DNA of 64,000 bases, taken from Anthopleura xanthogrammica. Taxonomy: Eukaryota > Cnidaria > Anthozoa > Actiniaria > Actiniidae. Shown here in pieces: positions 1 through 9,232 of this stretch. The notes beneath the pieces were generated by a model. The model was given only the letters and a program-made list of their open reading frames with translations. It was not told the DNA's origin and did no database searches. The position numbers and the translations under genes are program-made. Numbering within the stretch: position 1 is the first letter of the stretch; each line of letters opens with the position of its first letter. The DNA lies in contig OZ025211.1 in NCBI GenBank assembly GCA_964019055.1, positions 2,960,835 through 3,024,834 on the forward strand, in the 5' to 3' direction.

Positions 1-518
1 TTTATCTTTCAAAACAAAAGCAGCCCACCGACCGACTGCGCGAAATTTTGGTTATACGAGGGCCGAAGGCAAAACAGCCAAACGTGCTGTGATTGGCTGA
101 AACAAAATTCCCCGCTCACCTGGTACCCCTTTCATATATACCTTTGTAGAAAACTACGGTTTTTATACCAAAACTCACAAATTCCCACCTCTTTTCTATA
201 CTTGCGGCCTAGAAAAGGTACCCCTTTCGGGCGGAGCATCCCAGTATAGTCCATTATAGGGAGTACCCCCCCCCCCCCCCCCCCGGGCAAATATTCCCTT
301 CTAAGGGATAAGTTGGGCCACCCATGTAGCTTACACCTGTCCTCATGGGCATTTTTACTCTTTTCTTTGACGGAGAATCAAGCTTAAGCTACAATATTAC
401 ACTATTAACTCGATAATATTGAATACATAGCATCGATCCTTACGGATATGGACGATCCTTTTCGTTGATCCTTCTTTAAACTACGACACATGTCAGGAAA
501 AGCGCTAGCCCACTTTTA
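1..518. other. Intergenic sequence, no gene seen
   Basis: No exon-like open frame with splice borders is visible. A 19-base C run lies at 266-284. Two copies of a GGTACCCCTTT-like motif flank about 100 bases near 122 and 220; their role is unknown. Confidence 0.5.
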
Positions 519-850
519 TCTACAAAGTGTTGATTTACTGTCAATCAAAGCTAAGGGTCCCGTTTTTGTTGAGCTCATCATGTGCTTTCGATCAGCGTAT
601 CGATATCATTGATCAACCCGAAGTCCTCGTCATGGATTTTACTTTCAAAACGAGCCTTTGTTTAGTCAACGGCATGTAAAAACCGTTCCAATTTGAAGGT
701 AAGTTTCTTCTACAAAGTGTTGATTGACTTTCAATCGAAGCTAAGAGTCCCGTTTTTGTTCAGGTCGTCGTGTGCTATCAGCGTATCGATATCATCGATC
801 AACACAAACTCCTCGTGGATTTTACCTTGAAAATGATCCTTCGCTACTTC
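519..850. repeat. Tandem duplication of the ApoL 3' coding end
   Basis: About 135 bases at 519-655 recur with scattered substitutions and 3-base indels at 709-845, an offset of 190. The second copy is the live one: it carries the last codons and stop of the ApoL-like CDS. The first copy lies downstream of the stop on the minus strand and is a decayed extra end, presumably in the 3' UTR or past it. Confidence 0.8.
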
Positions 851-2001
851 TGTCACCTTCAATTGAACGTACGCCTCCATAAGTAAAGGAATCTCGGACT
901 CTAACGGACAAACCATCTTGCTTTGAATATCACGTATCTTCTCTGCCACCTCCGATGGAGATTTATTTTTCAGCGCGCGCACCGAAGTCACCAAGAAGTA
1001 CGCATCTATTGGGAGGGATACAACGCTGGCCACAAACCCTGCAATATGAGTAGCTCGACTTGCGACTGACAAGGTGTCAAATACCGCTGTACCCGCAATA
1101 CGCGCGCCTGCAGTGCCGGCAGTTACGCCTGAAGATGTAGCTGCGAGGACAGCACCAGCGGCTCGTGCGCTGCTTTTGACCGGGTGTAGTTGCTCTAATT
1201 CCATAATCTTCATACCAGCAATTTCTTCAAAGTGAAACATGACGTTCAAAATGGCGTCTGGTGACGCTTCATCACTGAATTCTTCAAGGCCTTCTCTCTT
1301 GTCGAAGATCCTAGAAAAGTAATAAACAATAAACCCGTCCAAGTCTTGCTTTTACATTGATAGTAACAACAACAACAATAACTTATACAATGTTGTTTGC
1401 CAAGGATAATATAGTCAGCACAGAAGTACTAGTAATGTTATCAATGAGGGCCCTGCCCTGTTGATTGAACTATTAAACTATTCAACTGAATAGGAACAAA
1501 AAAATGAGGTCTTCTGGACCACCTACGCCACACCCAGATACTCCTATCCTTACCTTTGCACATTTCTTTCTATCAATTTGTTTAGTTTATCGATGCTCTT
1601 TCGTAGATTTTCGTTTTCCTCCTTATTTTCCGCGATAGTATCCTCCACTTTCTTGATATTGGTTTTTGACTTTATAATGTCTGATATTTTCGCGCCAAAA
1701 GTGGTAAGTCCCCCGGCAGCCCCGATACTTCCGCCCGCAATCATTACTGGGATAGTGGCGCCAAATGTGAAGAATGAACTTATGAATCCACCAACAACTA
1801 GGCCAGTGCCAAGTACAGAAGTGGTTGCGCCAGCAGCTGTTGCGATGTTTGCTTTGCGGTGAAATTCATCAAGTGCTGCGGTCATCTTGTGAAGATTCAT
1901 TTCTTCGAGTTCCTGGATGGTTCGTCTTCTGACGGGAATCCAGTTATGGAATTCTTCGCACACTTTTCTTTTTTGTGACTGAAAATCATATTTGACGATT
2001 T
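731..2001 (-). CDS. Apolipoprotein-L-like membrane domain, probable C-terminal half of a kinase-ApoL fusion gene
   Basis: Two exons: about 2001-1554 and 1310-731. The donor at 1554/1553 (AAAG|GTAAGG, phase 2) fits the acceptor before 1310 (TTTTCTAG, phase 2), so this junction is secure. The first exon encodes an amphipathic stretch, then a long Gly/Ala/Ile-rich hydrophobic hairpin (SVLGTGLVVGGFISSF... GGSIGAAGGLTTFGAKI), then a Lys/Glu-rich coiled coil. The second has another Ala/Gly-rich segment (ARAAGAVLAA... ASRATHIAGFVASVVSLPID) and a helix ending KSPSEVAEKIRDIQ. This order matches vertebrate ApoL proteins, which insert in membranes. There is no signal peptide and no good ATG at the 5' end. 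Several acceptors are possible (2021 phase 2, 2001 phase 1), and the phase-1 site fits the upstream kinase exon. So the exons are probably part of the kinase gene; a separate gene with an unseen start exon is the alternative. Confidence 0.8.
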
Positions 2002-2496
2002 CTAAACGGGAAAAATACGGTCTGAGAATAATATGCAAGACTTTTCACATAATTGTCTCATCTCATCTTATCCTCCCATCCATAATTCTATCCTTCCATT
2101 TGTACTTCAATATATTTATAATCATGCTTTTTTTAACAAACAATCGGACTCTATTCGGACTTTATCGAAACTTATTCTAATTTATTCAAATTGAACGCTA
2201 TTCTCAGTATATTTAGTCATATGAACCTGATGATGGCGTCAAGAGTCAAGAGATATCGAAACGTTGTTCAACTTTCTTTTCCCTTCTTTTTCTTGTCAAA
2301 TCACGCTTTTACAAATAAATATCCTTCAATTCATCCATCTTTGCTTCATTCCACTTCCTTCCTCCTCATTTATTAATTCACACATTCACCCGTCTCTTCA
2401 TCACTAGATGGCTTTTACCTTTTACCTACCCATCCATCTATTCATCAATTCCCTGTAATAGTTCCATTTAGCTTGGGTGGAATCAGTTCCCCCCTA

Positions 2497-2637
2497 TTTC
2501 AGTCCATGTGTCATTCCCTGGAGCATCATTTCTTTGTTTAGCAGTTGCGTACAAGAAGACACATGAATATGGATACAACTCAAACAAAGAATCTTATTAT
2601 CAAGAGATCGAATGACGCGTGGTCTGAAATGGGGAAG
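2497..2637. repeat. Palindromic MITE, TTTCAGACCACGTGTCATTC family
   Basis: A near-palindrome whose ends read TTTCAG-CATGTGTCATTCC and GAATGACGCGTGGTCTGAAA. Related copies are near 37985, 44012, 46100, 56560 and 60928. It lies in the presumed intron between the kinase and ApoL exons. No ORF. Confidence 0.65.
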
Positions 2638-2671
2638 TATTACAAAAAAAATTGCCAAACCACATTCAAAC

Positions 2672-5600
2672 CTTTCAAGAAGTCAGGATCAGCTAGTATC
2701 TTTACAATATCTTGTGCCCTGGGTCTTTTCTTGGGATCAGTCTCTAAGCACTCATAAACTAGTTGTCTCAATGGGTTTGCTTCTCCCATTTCTCTCAAGT
2801 CTGCTTGTAGTTGTGAATGCACTGTTGCTTCTGTATAAATATATGAACCAAAATGATCGGCAGATTAATATTACAAATAAACAACTTTGTGTATACAGCT
2901 TTTTCAAAAAGGTTGGTGAAGGTCTTGTTGTATGTTGCATACCAAGCCCGAAATGCACTATTGGCAATTTGAACCCAATCAGTGCGGAAAAGTCACAAAA
3001 TATGGAATTTACCACGTTTTTACGGCATCCTAAACACATCTAAAACCTGGAGTTTGAAGTACTTTGATGAAATTTTTGACTAGGTTTTTTTATGCATGGA
3101 TTGAAAGACCTTTGATAGTGAAGTGAAACGTCGCTTTCCTTTTTCAAATATCTTTTTCCTTCCAAAGATATTGGAATCTAAAAAATGGCGGCCATTGTTC
3201 CTGATGACGTCATATCCTCAATACTTGATTAGCCTAGGATTATATCTCAGCCTAATTTCAATCAAAATCAATCAAATTTAGCAAAGTTTTAGTAATACAG
3301 CTGTTCTTCAAAATAAAACTTTACAAATCAGTTATCATAGCAACAGCCTTGGTTCCAGGCCACACCCACCTCAAATTCGAGTTTTTGACATTTCTACCTT
3401 TATAAAGAGATGGTATCAAATGAGGCTTGCTAAACGTATCTTTTATGGTCTCAGGCAAAATGTTAGTCAAACATTTTCTGTCCAAGTGAAAAAATAACGA
3501 AGAAAAGCTAAAAATGTTGTTAGGGGCCTGGGCATCAGTGAGTTGCATAGCAACCATACTTTGTTCTTTTTTCATGTTACATTAGTGCTTTAAATACAAG
3601 TATACTGCAAAGTTTAAATGACATAGCAACCATACTTTGTTCTTTTTTCATGTTACATTAGTGCTTGAAATACAAGTATACTGCAAAGTTTAAATGACAT
3701 TCATCAAATACTCTCAGAAATATACTGAAATCTATATTGAAGCAAACTGTGAGTTGAGAATATGACGTCATAAAAGTCCTAATTAGCATAAAGTTGAAAC
3801 TTGAATATCTCGCGAACTAAAAATGCTAACCAGAAATGGTAAACGCCAGTTTTCTTGTTTTGTAAAGTACTTTATCATTTCTTAAAATAGTTAAAATTGG
3901 AGACATTACAATTTGATCGTAGTAGCACTTTAAGCTAAGATATGATGGTATTAAAACGAAAAATACTCATATAATTCTTGAGAAATATGCGTTTTGCCTA
4001 CAACATCTGACACTCAAATATTTGAAGCTTATCAAGTCGCCTTTCCAAAATATCAAATTTTTCATGAACCATTTCAAAAATATCACTACATTTGTTGTAA
4101 ACACAAGTAGGATTGTTAAAAAACGACACACGTTAACCCTTAGATATTCATTTGTGGTGACTTACTATGATAGTTGAGCTTTAAGGAATTTTTTTTGTTG
4201 GTAATATTATATAGCGCATTGGAGAATGAATGCATTGAATTTGCCCGTAATTCGATGTTTTCTCTAGCAGCCCCAAAGTGCCCTTAATTACCATAGTAAG
4301 AAAATAAAAATAAATAAAATGTCTGTATAGCTCAAATTAAGTCTGTTGATAGCTTAATAATAGATAAATCAGTTGTGAGTTTTTCAATTTCGAACGGGGT
4401 TTCAATCGGTCGTGAGCGGTTATCAAAGATGCACCATTTTTCACGCATTTCGAAGGCCGCCAGACAAGCTCGGACGGGAATTTCAACTTTTCTCGATTTC
4501 GCCAAAAATAAAAATCGGCCAATAGTTTAACCCTAAGGGTCTTTTGGTCAAAGTAGAAAGAAATCGACATTTTTACAACTGTCGAACGATTCAGTCGCTT
4601 TTAAGACGCTCTCAACGGGTGCCAAAGCCAAATAGACACCCTGACTTTGTGTACAACTGGATAAGACTCATAGGCTGCTGAGAGGAACAGTAACATTACA
4701 TAGTAGTGGACATTATTGTTTTGTTTGTTTGTTGTTGTTTCGTTCGGTTATGGAGGGATGTGATGTCATTAATATGTAAACCATTATGCATATCGGAAGG
4801 TTACTAAGGAGGCAACCAAGATGGCGTAGTTGGAAAGTTAAAGAATAAAGAAATGAGTACAATCCACTTCCATCTGATATCTATACACTACTACATATGT
4901 ACCTCGAGATATACATACACTTCGTGATCAAGCGTGACTGCATAATGTGATCAAGACTCTAGCTTGAGTCGAAAGCTTGTCAAATATTATACTTGCCTTC
5001 GTCTTGCGCTAGGAGATTTTTCTTAGGAAGAGGCGGATTTCCAATGATTCCTTCAAGAAGAGTCATACCAAAAGAGAACACATCTATCTCTGTGCCATAT
5101 CTAGGACTTCGAGCTTGATCATTGCAAGATTTAGTCTCGGGTGCCATGTATGCTGGTGTTCCAGGAACAGGCGAAAATTCTCTTTGAATGTCTCCAATAA
5201 TCTTAGCTAACCCTATATCACATATTTTAGCTCGTAATAAAGCTGGATTACTTTTATCTAGGAGGATATTCTTAGGGCAAAGATCTCTGTGAATGATCGG
5301 TTCGTCTTGTCCGTGTAGGTACTCCAGCCCTTCGGCGACATCGAGCATTATAGTAACCAGTTCTTCAAGAGGCATCACTGCCTTGTTCTCACTAAAATGC
5401 TTTCCCAGATCGCAGTCCAGCAGCTCAGTTATCAATATCGGAGGTTTTTTGGGCTCATAGATAATATGGAGCACTTTTAGAATATTTGGGTGCTCCAAAC
5501 GTCGTAGAAGCTCACACTCCTTCACGAATTTTGCCACCACGCCATTGTCTCCTCCAGGATCAAAGCGAACGAGTAGCGGATGAATTTGCTTCGCAGCGAC

Positions 5601-5687
5601 TATTTTACCGTTCCACTTTGCTTTAAAGACTTCTCCGGAACTTCCTTTACCCAAATTCTGAATAAAGCGAACATTATTTTGACCCAT
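2672..5687 (-). CDS. RIPK/TKL-like protein kinase domain, N-terminal half of the probable kinase-ApoL gene
   Basis: Exon 1 is 5687-4997 and starts at ATG 5687; exon 2 is 2830-2672. Numbered from that ATG: glycine loop GKGSSGEV (13-20), VAAK lysine K33, helix-C glutamate in KECELL, HRDLCPKN catalytic loop (133-140), DIGLAK (157-162) in place of DFG, GTPAYMAPE (176-184), and in exon 2 the C-lobe signature CLETDPKKRP. All catalytic residues are present, so it is probably active despite the Phe-to-Ile change. Exon 1 ends in a GC donor (AAG|GCAAGTA, phase 1). Exon 2 opens after TATACAG in the matching phase; a second CAG 9 bases on is also in frame. The exon 2 donor AAAG|GTTTGA (phase 1) is weak but fits the ApoL exon acceptor at 2001, giving 625 codons in all. 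The loop and HRD sequence suggest the TKL/RIPK group; that assignment is inference. Confidence 0.88.
2898..3050. repeat. Interspersed repeat shared with 57050-57330
   Basis: The segment reading TTTTTCAAAAAGGTTGGTGA ... GTTGCATACCAAGCCCGAAATGC is found again, inverted, at about 57050-57320, and partly in the same orientation at 56890-56980. Kinase intron 1. No coding capacity. Confidence 0.65.
3546..3698. repeat. 77-bp tandem dimer
   Basis: Two nearly identical 77-base units (CATAGCAACCATACTTTGTT ... TTTAAATGA) in head-to-tail order, differing at one base (GCTTTAAA versus GCTTGAAA). It sits in the long GC-AG intron, which otherwise (3050-4996) shows no exon. Confidence 0.9.
4991..4998 (-). 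other. Non-canonical GC splice donor
   Basis: On the minus strand exon 1 ends AAG and the intron opens GCAAGTA. Apart from the C it is a perfect donor, as is usual for GC-AG introns. No GT donor nearby keeps the kinase frame open: reading through gives a stop eight codons later. Confidence 0.8.
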
Positions 5688-5754
5688 TGCGGTTGTTTTC
5701 TAGTGATTTTTATCTGCAATAAATCTGTTTTTCTTGACGCAAAGCAAAGCGTTG

Positions 5755-5788
5755 TTTTACTTTCAGTTTCACTTTCAGTTTCACTTTT
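5755..5788 (-). promoter_or_regulatory. Tandem ISRE/IRF-type array upstream of the kinase-ApoL gene
   Basis: The plus strand reads AGTTTCACTTTC at 5765-5776 and AGTTTCACTTTT at 5777-5788, preceded by TTTTACTTTC. On the gene's strand this is a GAAANN repeat (GTGAAACTGAAAGTGAAACT). The vertebrate ISRE consensus is AGTTTCNNTTTC, so the first unit matches fully and the second misses only the last base. The array lies 68-101 bases upstream of the ATG, in the expected promoter or 5' UTR. Mammalian ApoL genes are interferon-inducible and cnidarians have IRF proteins; regulation here is inferred from the sites alone. Confidence 0.65.
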
Positions 5789-5807
5789 GATCTTGCTTAC
5801 TATCAAT

Positions 5808-5813
5808 CACGTG
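5808..5813. promoter_or_regulatory. CACGTG E-box
   Basis: A perfect CACGTG palindrome 20 bases beyond the ISRE-like array. It could bind bHLH factors. A hexamer occurs often by chance, so this is weak. Confidence 0.3.
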
Positions 5814-5946
5814 ACAATTGTGTGACGCGGCATAACGCCGGTTACAGCGTTACCACTTCTCTTGATTTTACCAGAACCCAGAAGGAAAAACTGAAAGAAA
5901 AACCTTTATTTTAAGCCTTCAAAAGAAAAATAATTATAGATTTTAG

Positions 5947-6457
5947 AACATATAAACATATAAACATATAAACATATAAACATATAAACATATAAACATA
6001 TAAACATATAAACATATAAACATATAAACATATAAACATATAAACATATAAACATATAAACATATAAACATATAAACATATAAACATATAAACATATAAA
6101 CATATAAACATATAAACATATAAACATATAAACATATAAACATATAAACATATAAACATATAAACATATAAACATATAAACATATAAACATATAAACATA
6201 TAAACATATAAACATATAAACATATAAACATATAAACATATAAACATATAAACATATAAACATATAAACATATAAACATATAAACATATAAACATATAAA
6301 CATATAAACATATAAACATATAAACATATAAACATATAAACATATAAACATATAAACATATAAACATATAAACATATAAACATATAAACATATAAACATA
6401 TAAACATATAAACATATAAACATATAAACATATAAACATATAAACATATAAACATAT
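5947..6457. repeat. Perfect 8-bp satellite (CATATAAA)n, about 64 copies
   Basis: About 510 bases of uninterrupted CATATAAA. On the minus strand the unit is free of stops in all three frames and reads as an endless FICLYVYM, so the apparent 177-192-residue ORFs are artefacts. The array starts about 160 bases beyond the ISRE-like array. Confidence 0.97.
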
Positions 6458-7586
6458 ATATCATCGCCAGAAATTCCGAACCAAAGTAGGCGGGCACTAT
6501 ATTATGCAAAATTAGAATCATGCAAAATAAATGCCAATCATCCTATTGTCTTATCTCTATTGTAATTGGTTCATACATAACAACTTAGCATTGAACATAA
6601 AGGTTTGTTCGCTGCTTTAAATTATTTATCTACGGCAGATATTTTGCTAGCAAAACATCCTAAAAGACCAAGAGGAAGCGGATCAGTTTGGGAAGTCGAA
6701 ATATTCATTTAAAGACGTAAATCTTCGGCAGGGGTGAGAGAAAGATCGTCTACGACTGTAGAATCACGAAGTTAATCATAAAGTTAACTTAAAGAATAAT
6801 TCTTTGTTTTCCTCATTTACTGATAAACGTTAATTTATCATACAAGGATTCAGAGTTCTTAGTGCTGTGGAAGGGATTTTCGCCGTTCGATGCTTCAAGG
6901 GAACACGAGAATAATATCATCCCAGAGTGTTTTTGTTTTTTTTGCGTTATAATTAGTACATAGTTTTTCTGTGTTATGTAGCTCTCGCTCGCTTACCAAG
7001 ATTATTCCACAAAAATGTCCCGAAGCCCCAACTGTCTATAAGAATCAGTGAAACCTACGTACAACACCGTATTATTATTATATAAGAATCGCTGAGTCTG
7101 AACAGCGTCTGTTCTCTATCTTTCCTCGATTTTTCAGTCATTTTCAATAAAAAATAACGCCTGCTATGAATACGAAATCTTTTGTTTATGTCGCGCCGGA
7201 AGTGTTTCTTTTCAGAGCTTCGAAGTCTAATGACTGCAAATATTGAGAGATGAAAAACCGAAATGAGTTTGTGGCCAAACCATTTGAAACTTGATTTAAG
7301 ATAGAGCTATACGTATCCGTTGACCATGATTTTGAGACCAAAATAGTTGAGTGAACAATCTTCCCACTGAACTTAGACATCTAGAGTCTTCAAGCAGTTT
7401 TAAAAACGCTATTAAAAGAGCTAAAATTACCAGTGGCTGTCCGACCTGCTCCATTTCAAACCGGAGTTGAACACAGGAATTATAGAGAAAGCTTCAAACC
7501 GAAGCCAAAATCTAAGCCTAAGCCGAATCAAGCGACGAACCATGAACAACTAGACGCTAATGAAGCGTTAACTCGGGTTTCGTTAC
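6458..7586. other. Intergenic sequence, no secure gene
   Basis: No gene with convincing structure. A plus-strand frame at about 7382-7590 is open for 68 codons without ATG, opens after an AG and ends at TAA directly after TTACAG. A 64-codon ATG frame lies on the minus strand at 7380-7186. I cannot assign either; both may be repeat remnants. Confidence 0.4.
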
Positions 7587-7790
7587 AGTAATAACCGTTG
7601 TATCGCGATCCGCCGTTTCAAAACCTCGTTTGAATTTTGGTCTTTTGCGAGCCGTCAATCATCTTGGATTTTTGCAAATGCACGCTCGCTCATTCGGCCA
7701 TCACATACTTCGATCTTGTTTTATTTTATTTTATTTTTTCGAAAATCTAAATGGATTCGGAGATATTCCAAGGAGTTGTGATGGAGAGCT
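7587..7790 (+). repeat. Left arm of an inverted repeat flanking the YR retroelement
   Basis: About 185 bases matching, with gaps, the reverse complement of 19078-19268. Shared blocks include CCGTTGTATCGCGATCCGCC, TTTTGCGAGCCGTCAATCAT and ATATTCCAAGGAGT. The arms lie 11.3 kb apart and outside the YR element's own repeats. They are either two copies of one repeat family in opposite orientation or the ends of an older element into which the YR element jumped. Confidence 0.7.
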
Positions 7791-8179
7791 TTTCGAGTCT
7801 TCTTTCTGTCAAGTATTCAAGCCATTCTTGGAGCTAATCATCCACATAAACTTCAGGATTGTGCTACAAAGTTTTTCATGATCCCAAGCTGCATGTTGAC
7901 AAGGACGAGGTAAATTATATTTAGCTTTCTTCTAAAGTTTCGACAGCAACCTCTGACTTTTTTCGTAACTAAATCATTAATGAGGCTGAACGCAGTTTAG
8001 GCAAAGTTAAAAAGAACAGAGACTTCCGGTCAGCGGTTTCGCACGCCAGGGTATTGGGGGCCCATCTCAGGCAAGGGGCTACTGGCAGTCTTTGCAGCGA
8101 GATAGTGTGCTTTCTCGAATTTTCGTGTGGTTTTTGCTTGTTTTTTCTCTCCTTTTTTCCCTAATCAGTGATTCAAACA

Positions 8180-9232
8180 ATGTCAAGCAGCTCATCAACT
8201 GCTTCCACGGCGGGGGAGACAATAACAACGTCAACAGCAAGCACTGTGAGCCTATCGGCGGATGTTTTAACTGCCATTCAAGATGCTGTCAAGCAGGTTT
8301 TCACGGCCGAGGCTGTCGCTGCAAACACGCCACGTTTGCCGTCTCTAAGCAGTGATTCACCACTCGTTTCGTCTTCAAATCATCTTCAAGTTTCATCTGG
8401 AGGTATGTGGACCAACACTGTACCGTCATTTCTTCGTACTTTTACCCTTCCCGGTTCTGTTTATTCAGCCCCCGCTAGTCAATTGCCCAGCCTTGCCACA
8501 AACTTCACTACTGGAAGCTCAAATGGCGTTCTTTTCACTTCTACTGGAACGGTTCCGTCGGTGGTCTCTCCCGGGCTACATCAACCATTTGTGATTGGCC
8601 CTGGCTACTCCCCGGTGCCAGCTAAGCTCGTGATGCAAATAGTGGCTGGAAAATTTATTGATCTCAACGATTTGCTCCCAGCCAATTTGCTTCCAATCTC
8701 TGAATCTGAACCACAACTTATGCTGGATGGACGACTCGTCCTTACCAGTCAACCAAAGAAAGAAAGGCGGAAGTTCGAGGATATTGTAAGCTGGATCGAA
8801 GCGTTTTCAGTTTACACTATGGTCCTAACGTCCTTCAACCCTAAACGTTCGCGGGATTTACTTCGTTACAAGTTGTTAATCATTCGCACGTACCGCCATT
8901 TCTTTGGAAAAGCGTGGCTGCACTACGACCAGGCCTTTAGGGAACACGCAGCGGCGACGAACATCGTGGATTGGTCTCAGATGAATGTACAATTGTACAA
9001 TTTTCACACTGCTGGTTCTGCCTCTAAACAATCGAATGTGTGCAGGTCATGGAACCGCGGCCACTGCTCTTCGCCGTACTCAAGCTGTTGTTACGCCCAT
9101 AGGTGTTCCAGGTGTTCCGGAGGACACAAGGAAATCGAGTGCCCACAGAAGACATCGTACTCTTCATCCAGAAAACGGGACTCTTCTCCCCCATTGGACA
9201 CCAACCGTTACAGGAAGGCCTACAAACAGTGA
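8180..9232 (+). CDS. Gag-like protein of the YR retroelement
   Basis: ATG at 8180, about 350 residues. A Ser/Thr-rich N-terminal third is followed by a globular part (KFEDIVSWIEAFSVYTMVLT, DLLRYKLLIIRTYRHFFGKA) typical of DIRS/Ngaro Gag proteins. The C-terminus is a Cys/His zinc-binding region, CRSWNRGHC...CCYAHRCSRC...HKEIECP, and then a basic Ser-rich tail. It should package the element RNA. The open frame extends four codons upstream to a GTG, but the ATG is the normal choice. A1 ends only about 55 bases before it. Intact. Confidence 0.82.
   Translation: MSSSSSTASTAGETITTSTASTVSLSADVLTAIQDAVKQVFTAEAVAANTPRLPSLSSDSPLVSSSNHLQVSSGGMWTNTVPSFLRTFTLPGSVYSAPASQLPSLATNFTTGSSNGVLFTSTGTVPSVVSPGLHQPFVIGPGYSPVPAKLVMQIVAGKFIDLNDLLPANLLPISESEPQLMLDGRLVLTSQPKKERRKFEDIVSWIEAFSVYTMVLTSFNPKRSRDLLRYKLLIIRTYRHFFGKAWLHYDQAFREHAAATNIVDWSQMNVQLYNFHTAGSASKQSNVCRSWNRGHCSSPYSSCCYAHRCSRCSGGHKEIECPQKTSYSSSRKRDSSPPLDTNRYRKAYKQ

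Noticed and set aside
5906..6521. Three overlapping 177-192-residue ORFs on the minus strand
   Set aside because: They are translations of the CATATAAA satellite in its three frames.
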